Assembly (NCBI GenBank): GCA_958435545.1
Contig: CAUBGU010000074.1
Location: forward strand, 1-6,825
From: an uncultured Collinsella sp.
GTDB taxonomy: Bacteria; Actinomycetota; Coriobacteriia; Coriobacteriales; Coriobacteriaceae
Direction of reading: 5' to 3'
Length of the DNA: 6,825 bases
Positions 1 to 6,356 of this stretch are shown piece after piece. The stretch's first letter is position 1; the number at the start of each line of letters is the position of its first letter. The translations under genes were made by a program, and so were the position numbers. The notes under the pieces are model-generated. The model made no database searches, had not been told where the DNA came from, and saw only the letters and a program-made list of their open reading frames with translations.

Positions 1-448
1 GCAGCGCCGCCTGCTCGGGCGTGATGTGATAGACGAGCGTGAGCGCCGGGTGCGTACCCGCGACGGCCAGGTTGTTGGCATCGCGCACCATCTGACGATC
101 GAGGCCATCGGCAAACGCCTGGTAGCAGGTCGTGGAATCGTAGAAGCGATCGCACAGGACCACCTTGCCGGCAGCAAGGGCGGGCGCGATGACCTCGTGC
201 ACCAACTGAGCGCGTGCCGCCTCGTAGAGCAGCAACTCGCAGGTGTCGCCCATCGCCGTATTGGCAGGGTCGAGCAGCAGAGCACGGATCTTTTCGCTGA
301 TGGCGGTACCGCCCGGCTCGCGCAGGCTCACAACCTGGTAGCCAGCGAGCTCGAGCGCACGGGCAAGCAGGCGCGCCTGCGTAGATTTACCGGCGCCATC
401 GACACCCTCGAGCGTAATGAAGCTATGTTGAGCGGGCTCAAAAGCCAT
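1..448 (-). CDS. tmk: Thymidylate kinase (dTMP kinase), N-terminal 149 residues; 3' end beyond left edge
   Basis: This enzyme phosphorylates dTMP to dTDP with ATP in the cytoplasm, an essential step of dTTP synthesis. The visible part carries the P-loop EGVDGAGKST (residues 14-23), the dTMP-binding LREPGGT (42-48) and the DRFYDST motif (100-106) followed by CYQAFADGLD. The P-loop has no arginine, as in the E. coli type, where the catalytic arginine sits in the LID; the LID would lie past the edge. The family is about 200-215 residues, so about 60 residues are missing here. The ATG at 446-448 is chosen because AGGAAGGGG (about 457-465) lies just upstream and the protein starts a few residues before the P-loop strand. 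The strand that usually reads LD-[IV]-DPE reads YHITPE (140-145), a small departure. It is divergent from the zinc-ribbon gene at 690. Identity is near certain from the three motifs. Confidence 0.95.
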   Translation of the reverse strand, partial: MAFEPAQHSFITLEGVDGAGKSTQARLLARALELAGYQVVSLREPGGTAISEKIRALLLDPANTAMGDTCELLLYEAARAQLVHEVIAPALAAGKVVLCDRFYDSTTCYQAFADGLDRQMVRDANNLAVAGTHPALTLVYHITPEQAAL

Positions 449-502
449 GGGCGCAGCCCCTTCCTACAAGGCGCGTAAATGCAGATATATATCAACCAAG
501 CC

Positions 503-532
503 ATGATACCCCAGTGCTCGGTGCGTCCCCAA
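503..532 (-). promoter_or_regulatory. Candidate tmk promoter
   Basis: On the minus strand TATCAT (503-508) is one mismatch from the TATAAT -10 box and lies 18 bases downstream of TTGGGG (527-532), a weak -35 match. The leader to the tmk ATG would be about 45-50 bases. The -10 is preceded by CTGGGG, similar to the CTGGG that precedes the TATAAT box of the divergent gene. This is a pattern match only, and the -35 is poor. Confidence 0.3.
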
Positions 533-552
533 TGGCTAAAGGTGCCTTTCCA

Positions 553-621
553 AAGTTGCGGTGAAATAGGGACTGATTGAAGCTCTGAGACCGCCAAACA
601 GTCCCTATTTCACCGCAACTT
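553..621. repeat. Perfect 23-bp inverted repeat with 23-base loop (REP/MITE-like hairpin)
   Basis: The left arm (553-575) begins AAGTTGCGGTGAAATAGG and ends GACTG. The right arm (599-621) is its exact reverse complement, and pairing fails on both sides of each arm. The loop (576-598) has no obvious coding content. No T-run follows either arm, so it does not look like an intrinsic terminator. It sits between the candidate promoters of the two divergent genes. Long perfect hairpins of this kind in intergenic gaps are typical of dispersed palindromic elements mobilised by Y1/REP-associated transposases, but no transposase is in the window and copy number cannot be seen. It shares an AGGGAC core with the hairpin at 1692-1749. 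Confidence 0.85.
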
Positions 622-646
622 ATGATGGGGAATTTTGGACGCTGGG

Positions 647-652
647 TATAAT
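647..652 (+). promoter_or_regulatory. -10 box of the zinc-ribbon gene promoter
   Basis: A perfect TATAAT at 647-652, preceded by CTGGG, lies 37 bases before the ATG at 690 and predicts a leader of about 30 bases. No good TTGACA-like box is found 16-18 bases upstream; TTGGAC at 635-640 is too close (6-base spacer). The -10 lies 25 bases past the right arm of the 553-621 hairpin, so that repeat would occupy the region just upstream of the promoter. Confidence 0.45.
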
Positions 653-689
653 CGTCGTATTGCATTGAAATGTGGCGAAAGGAGTGGCA

Positions 690-1673
690 ATGTCTCGGTA
701 TTGCGCCTCGTGCGGCAAGCTTCTTGCAGATAATGCCAAGTTCTGCACCTCGTGCGGTGCACCCGTTGAGCAAACAACCGCGAGCGATAGCCAGCCCGCT
801 TTTGAGCAGACCGGCTCCCTTGATGCGCCGCAAGCCAAGGCGGACGACCCCCTCGCCTATCGCCCCGACCCCGCCGCAAGCCCCGCGGCCGTCGAGACCA
901 CGCAGCGCATACCCATCGCGAGCGGCTCGCCCCAACAGCAGCCGGCTCCCGCATACGCGCCCGCTTCGCCACAGACCCCCGCTCCCAAAAAGAGCGGCGC
1001 CGGGCCGCTTATCGCCGTTATCGTTGTGCTGGTGGCGATCATCATCGCCCTGGTCGTTTTCTTTGTGATCAAGCCTTTCGACAGCGCCGCCACGCAGACG
1101 ACTGCCGAGGTAGCTAAGCTGCACCATGACGTCGACGACAATGACCTAAAGCCTCTCGGCGATCCCAACAGCCTGTACGACGATGATGACGATGACGACG
1201 AGGATGGCGGCGAAGCAACGCTCTCCGAGCAGAACCTCTACCGTCGCCTGAGCGAATACTACGACTTGCTCGAAGACCTCGACAACTACGTCCGTGGCTG
1301 CGCGCAGAACTTCAACGGCAGCTATCTGGAAGAGGATCGGACCACCCGTCAAAATCTCGCCGACGTCGCCGAGCGCACAGAGGACACCATCGAGCAGTAT
1401 TACGACATCGTCGAGGACCTAGACGTCCCGACGAGCTCCAAGAACTATAGCTCCTGGAAGGACATCATCGCCCTGTACGACGACCTGGATCACCGCATTG
1501 ACGCAATCTGTGATGCCTGGGAGATCAGCCTGAAATACGCCAAGCCTGCGGACCACAAGAATGAGATCGTGGCGCCGCTGTCGCGCGACAACGTGGCGGG
1601 CACCAATGACAATAAGTATCGCCTAGACTTTGAGGAGCGCTATCCCGGCGCCAAACCCGTCGAAGTGAACTAG
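690..1673 (+). CDS. Unassigned zinc-ribbon, single-pass membrane protein with Asp-rich segment (327 aa)
   Basis: I do not recognise a named family. Residues 5-22 form a zinc ribbon with two CxxCG knuckles (C5/C8 and C19/C22; YCASCGK and FCTSCGA). Residues 27-105 are a Pro/Ala/Gln-rich, probably disordered linker. Residues 107-127 are one strongly hydrophobic helix (GPLIAVIVVLV onward) followed by KPF. An acidic run of seven Asp then Glu-Asp (164-172) comes next, and the rest (about 176-290) is an acidic, Tyr/Leu-rich, probably helical domain containing EYYDLLEDLDNY and a similar EQYYDIVEDLD. By the positive-inside rule the ribbon would be cytoplasmic and the acidic domain outside, which is an inference. 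The ATG at 690 is chosen over an in-frame GTG at 672 because AAAGGAG (678-684) lies 5 bases before it and the ribbon starts at once. It is monocistronic, with its own -10 box and terminator. Such ribbon-linker-TM proteins are common in Firmicutes and Actinobacteria, generally as poorly characterised envelope proteins. Confidence 0.85.
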   Translation: MSRYCASCGKLLADNAKFCTSCGAPVEQTTASDSQPAFEQTGSLDAPQAKADDPLAYRPDPAASPAAVETTQRIPIASGSPQQQPAPAYAPASPQTPAPKKSGAGPLIAVIVVLVAIIIALVVFFVIKPFDSAATQTTAEVAKLHHDVDDNDLKPLGDPNSLYDDDDDDDEDGGEATLSEQNLYRRLSEYYDLLEDLDNYVRGCAQNFNGSYLEEDRTTRQNLADVAERTEDTIEQYYDIVEDLDVPTSSKNYSSWKDIIALYDDLDHRIDAICDAWEISLKYAKPADHKNEIVAPLSRDNVAGTNDNKYRLDFEERYPGAKPVEVN

Positions 1674-1691
1674 CGCTTTGTCGTTCCCGAG

Positions 1692-1749
1692 CCGGCAGTT
1701 AGGGACGTTCCTAAACTGCCGGCAGAAAAGGAACGTCCCTAACTGCCGG
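1692..1749. repeat. Perfect 21-bp inverted repeat with nested palindrome in the loop
   Basis: The left arm (1692-1712) begins CCGGCAGTTAGGGACG and ends TTCCT; the right arm (1729-1749) is its exact reverse complement. The outer bases 1691/1750 could add a G-U pair in RNA. The 16-base loop contains the 10-base palindrome CTGCCGGCAG (1716-1725), which repeats the outer end of the arms, so alternative folds are possible (for example 1691-1700 with 1714-1723). It starts 18 bases after the stop codon of the zinc-ribbon gene and ends just before the terminator. It looks like a dispersed REP-type element rather than a terminator, since the T-run belongs to the next hairpin. Confidence 0.85.
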
Positions 1750-1752
1750 TCA

Positions 1753-1791
1753 AAAAAACGAGCGAGGATCGTGGGTCCTCGCTCGTTTTTT
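1753..1791. terminator. Bidirectional intrinsic terminator
   Basis: A 16-bp perfect stem pairs 1753-1768 (six A then CGAGCGAGGA) with 1776-1791 (TCCTCGCTCG then six T) around a 7-base loop. Read on the plus strand it ends the zinc-ribbon transcript with a U-run. Read on the minus strand the A-run becomes the U-run and ends the topA transcript. Its place between two convergent genes (stops at 1673 and 1814) supports use from both sides. Confidence 0.93.
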
Positions 1792-1813
1792 AGGCAATGT
1801 TTCGACCGCGCCG

Positions 1814-4408
1814 TTACTTGTCGGAGGCTACTTTCTTGGCAGTCGACTTCTTCGCGGTCGTCTTCTTGGCGGCAGTGGCTTTCTTAGCCGTCGTCTTCTT
1901 GGCCGCCGTCGTCTTCTTGGCCGTGCTCGCCTTAGTCGTGGTCTTGCGGCCGCGGGCGGGCTTCTTCTCCTTGGTCGGACAGTCCATGTTGACGCAGATA
2001 CGCCACGGGCCGCGCGCCGTGTTGACCACCACGATGGGGGCGCCGCACTCGGGGCAGGTCTCACCCGTCGCCTCGAGCTTACCGCGCGCCGGCAGCGGAT
2101 AGCTCACGCCGCAATCGTCATAGTTGGTGCAGCGGATAAAGCGCTTGCCGCTCTTCTCGCTCTTGTGTGCAATCAGATCGCCATGGCGTCCGGCCTCGGC
2201 ACACACCTTGCACTCGCCCACCTTAAGGTCGGGCTCGTAGTTGGTGGGGCATGTGGGGTTCACGCAAATCTCGAAAGCCTTCTGGCGGAACGGCTGGCAT
2301 TTAATGCGCGGTGCACCGCACTCGGGACACACGGCGGCCTCGCCCTCGAGCGGGCTTACCTTGACGCCGCTCGGCACCGGATAGGTCACGTCGCAGTCGG
2401 GCCAACCCATGCAGCCGATAAAGCTGCCGCGGGTCTTGGCGCTCGTCTTCATAACCAGGTCCTTGCCGCACTTGGGGCAGGCGCCCACGCGAGCATCGGC
2501 CGTGACGGCGTCACTAATGGCGTCGCCCAGCTCCTGCGTGTGCTTGAGCAGCTCGTCGAGCACGCCGGCCAGCAGCGCGCGCGAGTGCGTCACGACATGC
2601 TCTTCGGTATCCTCGCCACGCTCCACACGGGTCATATCGCCATCGAGCTCGCTGGTCATATCGGGGCTCGTGATGCGCGGGGCAAACTGCGTCAGCGCGT
2701 CGATGATGGCGATGCCCAGCTGGCTCGGCTCAACGGGATCATTTTTGAGATAGCGCACGGCATACAGGCGCTCGATGATGCTCGCGCGCGTGGACTTGGT
2801 ACCCAGGCCGCGCTTCTCCATCTCCTGCACGAGCTTGCCCTGGCTGTAGCGCGCGGGCGGCTCGGTCTGCTTGGCCTCGAGCTTAATGTCGAACACGTCG
2901 ACCGTATCGCCCTGCTCCAGCGGCGGCATCTGCTCATCGCGCTTAAGGCCGTACGGATAGGCCTCGCGGAAACCGGGGGTCACGAGCACGTCGCCCGAGG
3001 CCACGAACGGCTCGCCGTTCACGTCGAGCTCGAGCTTGGTATTCTCGATGGTCGCGGGACCCATGAGCGTCGCCAGGAAGCGACGGGCGATGAGGTCGTA
3101 GAGCTTGCGTTGGCCGCCATCGAGCGTGGTCGGATCGCCCTCGCCCGTGGGGTAGATAGGCGGGTGGTCGGTGGTCTCGACCTTGCCGCGCGTGGGCTTC
3201 ATGGGGCCGGCGAGCACCTTTTTACATACAGGTGCCAGCGCCGGGTTGATCTTTGCCAGGTCGCTCACCACGGCGCCCAGATCGAGCGTCGCGGGGTACA
3301 CGGTGTTGTCGACACGCGGGTAGCTGATGAGGCCCGCCATGTAGAGGGACTCGGCGATGCGCATGGTACGCGCAGGCGAGATACCCTCGGCTGCGGCGGC
3401 AGCCTGCAGCGAGGTGGTCGCAAACGGCGTGGGCGGCTGCTGCTTGCGCGAGCGCTTGGTCACCGCGGCGACGGTTGCCGTCTTGGCACCGTCAACGTGA
3501 CCGTACGCCGTCTCAGCAGCATCCTTGTCGGTAAAGCGCGCCGTCTTGTGCGCGATCTTAAAGCGATCGTCCTCGGCAGCGCCTTGCGCGGCGCCCATGC
3601 CGCGAATCTGCCAATAGTCCTCGGGCACAAACGCCATGCGCTCGCGTTCGCGCTCGACCACCAGGGCAAGCGTCGGCGTCTGCACGCGGCCGGCGGAACG
3701 CACGTTGCCAAAGCCGCCAAACTTGGCGAGCGTCAGGTAGCGCGTGAGCACCGCACCCCAAATGAGGTCGATGTGCTGACGGCTCTCGCCGGCGTCGGCC
3801 AGGTTCTGGTCGAGCGAGACAAGGTTATCGAAGGCCTGCGTAATCTCGGCCTTGGTAAACGAAGAATACTGGGCGCGGGCGACCGGCAAGTCGGGCGCCA
3901 CCTCGCGCACCTTGTTGAGGGCGTCCGAACCGATCAGCTCGCCCTCGCGATCGAAGTCCGTGGCAATGATGACGCTGTCGGACTTTTTGGCGAGGTTCTT
4001 AAGCGAGCGAATGAGCTCTTTCTCAGCCGGCAACTTAATGACGGGCGCCCAGGTGAGGTAAGGCAGACTCTCGAGCTTCCAGCCCTTAATGGAGATGCCA
4101 TCGGCAAGGAACGGCTTACGCTTGGTGTCGTAAGGCGGACGCGCCAGGCCATCGGGCATGTCGGCCGGCAGTATCTCGCCGTCCTCGGTGACCGAATACC
4201 AGCCCAGCTTTTTATCGAACAGCACGCTGTCGCAAAAATCAGGCGCAAGGATGTGACCGGCAAGGCCGATCGTCACGCACTCCTCGCCCTTCCACTCAAA
4301 GCGGTAGATGGCGGTGTTGTACACCTTGTCCTTTTTGGGCTTACCCGTGGACAGACGCTCGGCGATCTGACGCGCGGCGTCGTTTTTCTCGGCGATGATG
4401 AGCTTCAA
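1814..4408 (-). CDS. topA: DNA topoisomerase I, type IA, archaeal/topo III-like core with four zinc ribbons and lysine tail (864 aa)
   Basis: The enzyme relaxes negatively supercoiled DNA by cutting one strand through a 5'-phosphotyrosine link. The TOPRIM domain shows IIAEKN with E7 and the metal-binding ATDFDREGE (D151, D153, E155). The catalytic tyrosine is Y363 in GLISYPRVDNTVYP. RSAGRVQTPTL (237-247) and GLGTKSTRASIIERL (534-548) are further core motifs. The C-terminus carries four four-cysteine ribbons: C644/647/666/672, C694/697/715/720, C733/736/760/766 and C785/788/805/810. A 46-residue tail (819-864) with 15 lysines in AKK units follows. The AEKN start, the GHIL motif and SYPRxDNTVYP fit archaeal TopA or topoisomerase III better than canonical bacterial TopA (VESPAKA, TYMRTDS). 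The start is TTG at 4406-4408, supported by AGGAG six bases upstream. It is the last gene of the minus-strand train, 54 bases after hypB, and ends before the shared terminator. Confidence 0.95.
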   Translation of the reverse strand: MKLIIAEKNDAARQIAERLSTGKPKKDKVYNTAIYRFEWKGEECVTIGLAGHILAPDFCDSVLFDKKLGWYSVTEDGEILPADMPDGLARPPYDTKRKPFLADGISIKGWKLESLPYLTWAPVIKLPAEKELIRSLKNLAKKSDSVIIATDFDREGELIGSDALNKVREVAPDLPVARAQYSSFTKAEITQAFDNLVSLDQNLADAGESRQHIDLIWGAVLTRYLTLAKFGGFGNVRSAGRVQTPTLALVVERERERMAFVPEDYWQIRGMGAAQGAAEDDRFKIAHKTARFTDKDAAETAYGHVDGAKTATVAAVTKRSRKQQPPTPFATTSLQAAAAAEGISPARTMRIAESLYMAGLISYPRVDNTVYPATLDLGAVVSDLAKINPALAPVCKKVLAGPMKPTRGKVETTDHPPIYPTGEGDPTTLDGGQRKLYDLIARRFLATLMGPATIENTKLELDVNGEPFVASGDVLVTPGFREAYPYGLKRDEQMPPLEQGDTVDVFDIKLEAKQTEPPARYSQGKLVQEMEKRGLGTKSTRASIIERLYAVRYLKNDPVEPSQLGIAIIDALTQFAPRITSPDMTSELDGDMTRVERGEDTEEHVVTHSRALLAGVLDELLKHTQELGDAISDAVTADARVGACPKCGKDLVMKTSAKTRGSFIGCMGWPDCDVTYPVPSGVKVSPLEGEAAVCPECGAPRIKCQPFRQKAFEICVNPTCPTNYEPDLKVGECKVCAEAGRHGDLIAHKSEKSGKRFIRCTNYDDCGVSYPLPARGKLEATGETCPECGAPIVVVNTARGPWRICVNMDCPTKEKKPARGRKTTTKASTAKKTTAAKKTTAKKATAAKKTTAKKSTAKKVASDK
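1817..1963 (-). repeat. Imperfect coding repeat for the AKK-rich C-terminal tail of TopA
   Basis: The last codons of topA encode six AKK units separated by one to three Thr, Ala or Ser residues (TAKKTTAAKKTTAKK and similar). In DNA this appears as recurring CTTCTTGGC/CTTCTTAGC blocks on the plus strand. The repeat is in frame and probably varies in length between strains. Lysine-rich TopA tails are known in actinobacteria such as mycobacteria and Streptomyces, where they help DNA binding and processivity; the same role here is an inference. Confidence 0.8.
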
Positions 4409-4419
4409 AAGAGGCTCCT
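4406..4419 (-). promoter_or_regulatory. Ribosome binding site that fixes a TTG start for topA
   Basis: AGGAG (4415-4419 on the minus strand) lies six bases upstream of TTG (4406-4408). The reading then begins MKLIIAEKN, which is exactly where the TOPRIM first strand of this family starts, and no in-frame ATG or GTG fits as well. The weak initiation codon may lower TopA output relative to the upstream genes on the shared transcript. Confidence 0.75.
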
Positions 4420-4462
4420 ATCTCGTATCTCTGCGGCTACGCCCGCCCGTATGGCGGCCGAC

Positions 4463-5146
4463 TTACGCCCTTGCTTGCTCAATCTGCCCGATGAGCCAAT
4501 CGCACCAGGCATCCATGCCCTCGCCCTTGCGCGCGCTCACGGCAAACCGCGGCGCCTGCGGATTGAGGTCATCGAGTGTCTTAGTATACCTATCCATGTC
4601 AAAATCGAAAGCCGGAGCCACGTCGACCTTGTTGAGCAGCTGCGCGCCGGCGTGTTGGAAGATGCCCGGGTACTTGATGGGCTTGTCGTCGCCCTCGGGC
4701 ACCGAAAGAATCATGATGGACAGGTTCTCGCCCAGGTCAAAGTCGACCGGGCAGACCAGGTTGCCCACATTTTCGATAAAGATGACGTCGATGTTTTCCA
4801 GACCCACAGCCTGGTCGAACGCGTCGACGGCCTCCATGATCATGTTGCCCTCGAGGTGGCACAGGCCCCCCGTGTTGATCTGGATGGCAGGCATGCCGGC
4901 TTCCTTCATGGTGATGGCGTCGACGTCCGAGGCGATGTCGCCCTCGATGACGGCGCAGCGCAGGCCCGCCTTGTCACGCAGGCGCTCGTTGGTGCCCAGG
5001 ATCGTGGTGGTCTTGCCCGAGCCAGGGCTCGACAAGACGTTGATCACATAGGTGCCTGCCTCATTAAATCGCTGACGCAGCTGATCTGCCAGGCGCTCAT
5101 TGCGCGACAGGATCGGCGACGCGATATCAATCGTTTTCTCAGCCAT
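4463..5146 (-). CDS. hypB: Hydrogenase maturation nickel-delivery GTPase HypB (227 aa)
   Basis: HypB is a cytoplasmic SIMIBI-class GTPase that, with HypA, delivers nickel to the large subunit of [NiFe] hydrogenases. The P-loop is SSPGSGKT (39-46) and is followed by EGDIASDVDA (68-77). INTGGLCHLEGNM (90-102) holds the Cys-His metal pair (C96, H97), and FIENVGNLVCP (123-133) holds the third metal cysteine C132. NKVD (172-175) is the guanine-specificity motif and VSARKGEGM (203-211) closes the G domain. These are the G-domain Zn/Ni site residues of characterised HypB proteins. There is no histidine-rich stretch and no extra N-terminal CxxCGC metal motif, so it is a compact form without a nickel-storage extension. 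The ATG is preceded by AAGGAG (5155-5160). It lies 55 bases downstream of hypA and 54 bases upstream of topA. The paralogous urease protein UreG is less likely, because it lacks this Cys-His/Cys arrangement and hypA is adjacent. Confidence 0.96.
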   Translation of the reverse strand: MAEKTIDIASPILSRNERLADQLRQRFNEAGTYVINVLSSPGSGKTTTILGTNERLRDKAGLRCAVIEGDIASDVDAITMKEAGMPAIQINTGGLCHLEGNMIMEAVDAFDQAVGLENIDVIFIENVGNLVCPVDFDLGENLSIMILSVPEGDDKPIKYPGIFQHAGAQLLNKVDVAPAFDFDMDRYTKTLDDLNPQAPRFAVSARKGEGMDAWCDWLIGQIEQARA

Positions 5147-5201
5147 ACTCAGCGCTCCTTACTTTTGCCCCTTTATACCCCGTCCCCAGGTGGCTGATGG
5201 G

Positions 5202-5558
5202 CTAATCGTCGGGGGTTTCGATTTCGATACTTGCGATGTCGAGTTCGCGGCCGTGCAGCAGGCGCACGTTGGCGCCGCCACATTGGGGACAGCGGCAATG
5301 GAAGCGATCGTGCTCAAAGACCTCCCCGCAGTCCAGACACTCGCTTTGTGGATGGACTTCCTCCACGGCAAGCTCGCAGCCTCGCGTGAGCGGGTCCTCA
5401 TCGCGAAATGTCTCCCACGCAAAGTCGAGCGCCTCGCGCACAACTTCGGTCATATCCCCGATACGCAGCGTTACCAAAACGGCGCGCGAGGCCCCCGCCC
5501 CACGCGCCGCGCGAATCACTGTATCGAGTATGCCGTTGACAATGCCAACCTCGTGCAT
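5202..5558 (-). CDS. hypA: Hydrogenase maturation nickel metallochaperone HypA (118 aa)
   Basis: HypA binds nickel at its N-terminus and hands it, with HypB, to the hydrogenase large-subunit precursor. The protein starts MHEVGIV, with the conserved nickel ligand H2 and E3. The structural zinc site is C74/C77 and C90/C93 (CLDC and CPQC, 12 residues apart). An additional cysteine, C88, gives CRCPQC and is not one of the usual four ligands. Length 118 matches the family (about 113-120). The ATG at 5556-5558 is only 6 bases after the tatC stop, and its AGGAG lies inside the last codons of tatC, so translational coupling is likely. The near-paralogue HybF shares the same motifs; HypA is the general name outside enterobacteria. 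Confidence 0.96.
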   Translation of the reverse strand: MHEVGIVNGILDTVIRAARGAGASRAVLVTLRIGDMTEVVREALDFAWETFRDEDPLTRGCELAVEEVHPQSECLDCGEVFEHDRFHCRCPQCGGANVRLLHGRELDIASIEIETPDD

Positions 5559-5564
5559 ACCGAT

Positions 5565-6356
5565 TTACTCCTCGTCGTCCTCATCGTCCGAGAACAGGTC
5601 CAGACGACTCACGAACAAGCCCTCCTTGCCCTCGCGCGCGGTAATGACCACACGGGCGATGGCAAGCGAAATCTCGTAAAGCGAGAGCAGGGCGCCATAC
5701 ATGAGGCCGAGCGTAACGGGCGAGCCGTCAGGCGTAATCACAGCCGAGCCCACAAGCAGGCCAACGTATACGTAACGCCAGGCACCGCGGAAAGCAGCGT
5801 AGGACACGATGTGGAAGACGGACAGGTAGAAGATGATGAGCGGCAGCTCAAACGCCACGCCAAAGCCGATCATAAAGAGCAGCTCCATGTTGACGTAGTT
5901 CTCCAGATCGGGCAGCGCCGTAGCGACGGCCGAGGTTTCGCCGATGAGCCACTCAAAGCCCGCAGGAATGATGATGAAATAGCAGAAGATGGCGCCCAGG
6001 AAGAACAGCACCGTCGAGGCGAGCACCGTGGGCACGACCCATTTGCGCTCGTTGGGACGCAGTGCCGGCAGGAAAAATGCCAGAATCTGCCAGATGATCA
6101 TGGGCGTGCACATGACCACGGCCATCTTGATGGCCAGCGAGAAGCGCAGGCCAAAGCCGCCGAGCGTGGTGGTGATGTAGAACTTACCGTCCGGCACAAA
6201 GGAGCGGATGGGGTCTTCCAGGATGTCGAGCACCACGGGCGTGGCGAAATACAGCACGATGGCGGCGGCAAACACCGACACGACCACGATGGTCAGGCGG
6301 CGACGGAGCTCGCCCAGGTGATCGAAGAGCGGCATGCGCGCAGGTCCGATAGGCAT
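5565..6356 (-). CDS. tatC: Twin-arginine translocase subunit TatC (263 aa)
   Basis: TatC is the inner-membrane receptor that recognises twin-arginine signal peptides and recruits TatA/B to export folded proteins. The signal-recognition motif HLGELRRR (13-20) precedes TM1 (about 22-38). The first external loop and TM2 read TTTLGGFGLRFSLAIK, and FLPALRPNERKW (95-106) contains the conserved cytoplasmic-loop glutamate E103. GFGVAFELPLIIF (164-176) holds the membrane glutamate E170, and ITPDGSP (207-213) is the loop before TM6. Six TM helices can be placed. The C-terminus ends in an acidic SDDEDDEE (256-263). The ATG at 6354-6356 overlaps the upstream stop by one base (TAATG) and has GGAGG (6366-6370) nine bases ahead. 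A second in-frame ATG at residue 8 lacks such a site. Confidence 0.97.
   Translation of the reverse strand: MPIGPARMPLFDHLGELRRRLTIVVVSVFAAAIVLYFATPVVLDILEDPIRSFVPDGKFYITTTLGGFGLRFSLAIKMAVVMCTPMIIWQILAFFLPALRPNERKWVVPTVLASTVLFFLGAIFCYFIIIPAGFEWLIGETSAVATALPDLENYVNMELLFMIGFGVAFELPLIIFYLSVFHIVSYAAFRGAWRYVYVGLLVGSAVITPDGSPVTLGLMYGALLSLYEISLAIARVVITAREGKEGLFVSRLDLFSDDEDDEE

Noticed and set aside
538..549. Short palindrome AAAGG-TG-CCTTT near the candidate tmk -35 region.
   Set aside because: Five-base arms are too short to tell from chance, and no second copy was seen.
328..597. An 89-codon minus-strand open frame overlapping the start of tmk.
   Set aside because: It lies in another frame of the same strand as tmk, whose own frame holds the P-loop and ribosome site.
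492..1127. A 211-codon minus-strand open frame over the hairpin and the zinc-ribbon gene.
   Set aside because: It runs through the inverted repeat and is antisense to the CxxC knuckles and TM segment. It has no convincing domain.
1179..1206. The GAC/GAT trinucleotide run in the zinc-ribbon gene as a possible phase-variable repeat.
   Set aside because: The two Asp codons are mixed irregularly and the unit is a codon, so slippage would keep the frame and not switch expression.
4443..4457. CCGCC/GGCGG hairpin between hypB and topA.
   Set aside because: The stem is only five base pairs, with no following T-run on either strand, so it is not a convincing terminator or attenuator.
2165..5197. A 1010-codon open frame on the plus strand opposite topA and hypB.
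   Set aside because: It is antisense to two genes with complete catalytic motifs. Its product is rich in His, Arg, Ala, Gly and Leu without domains, as expected from the complement of GC-biased codons.
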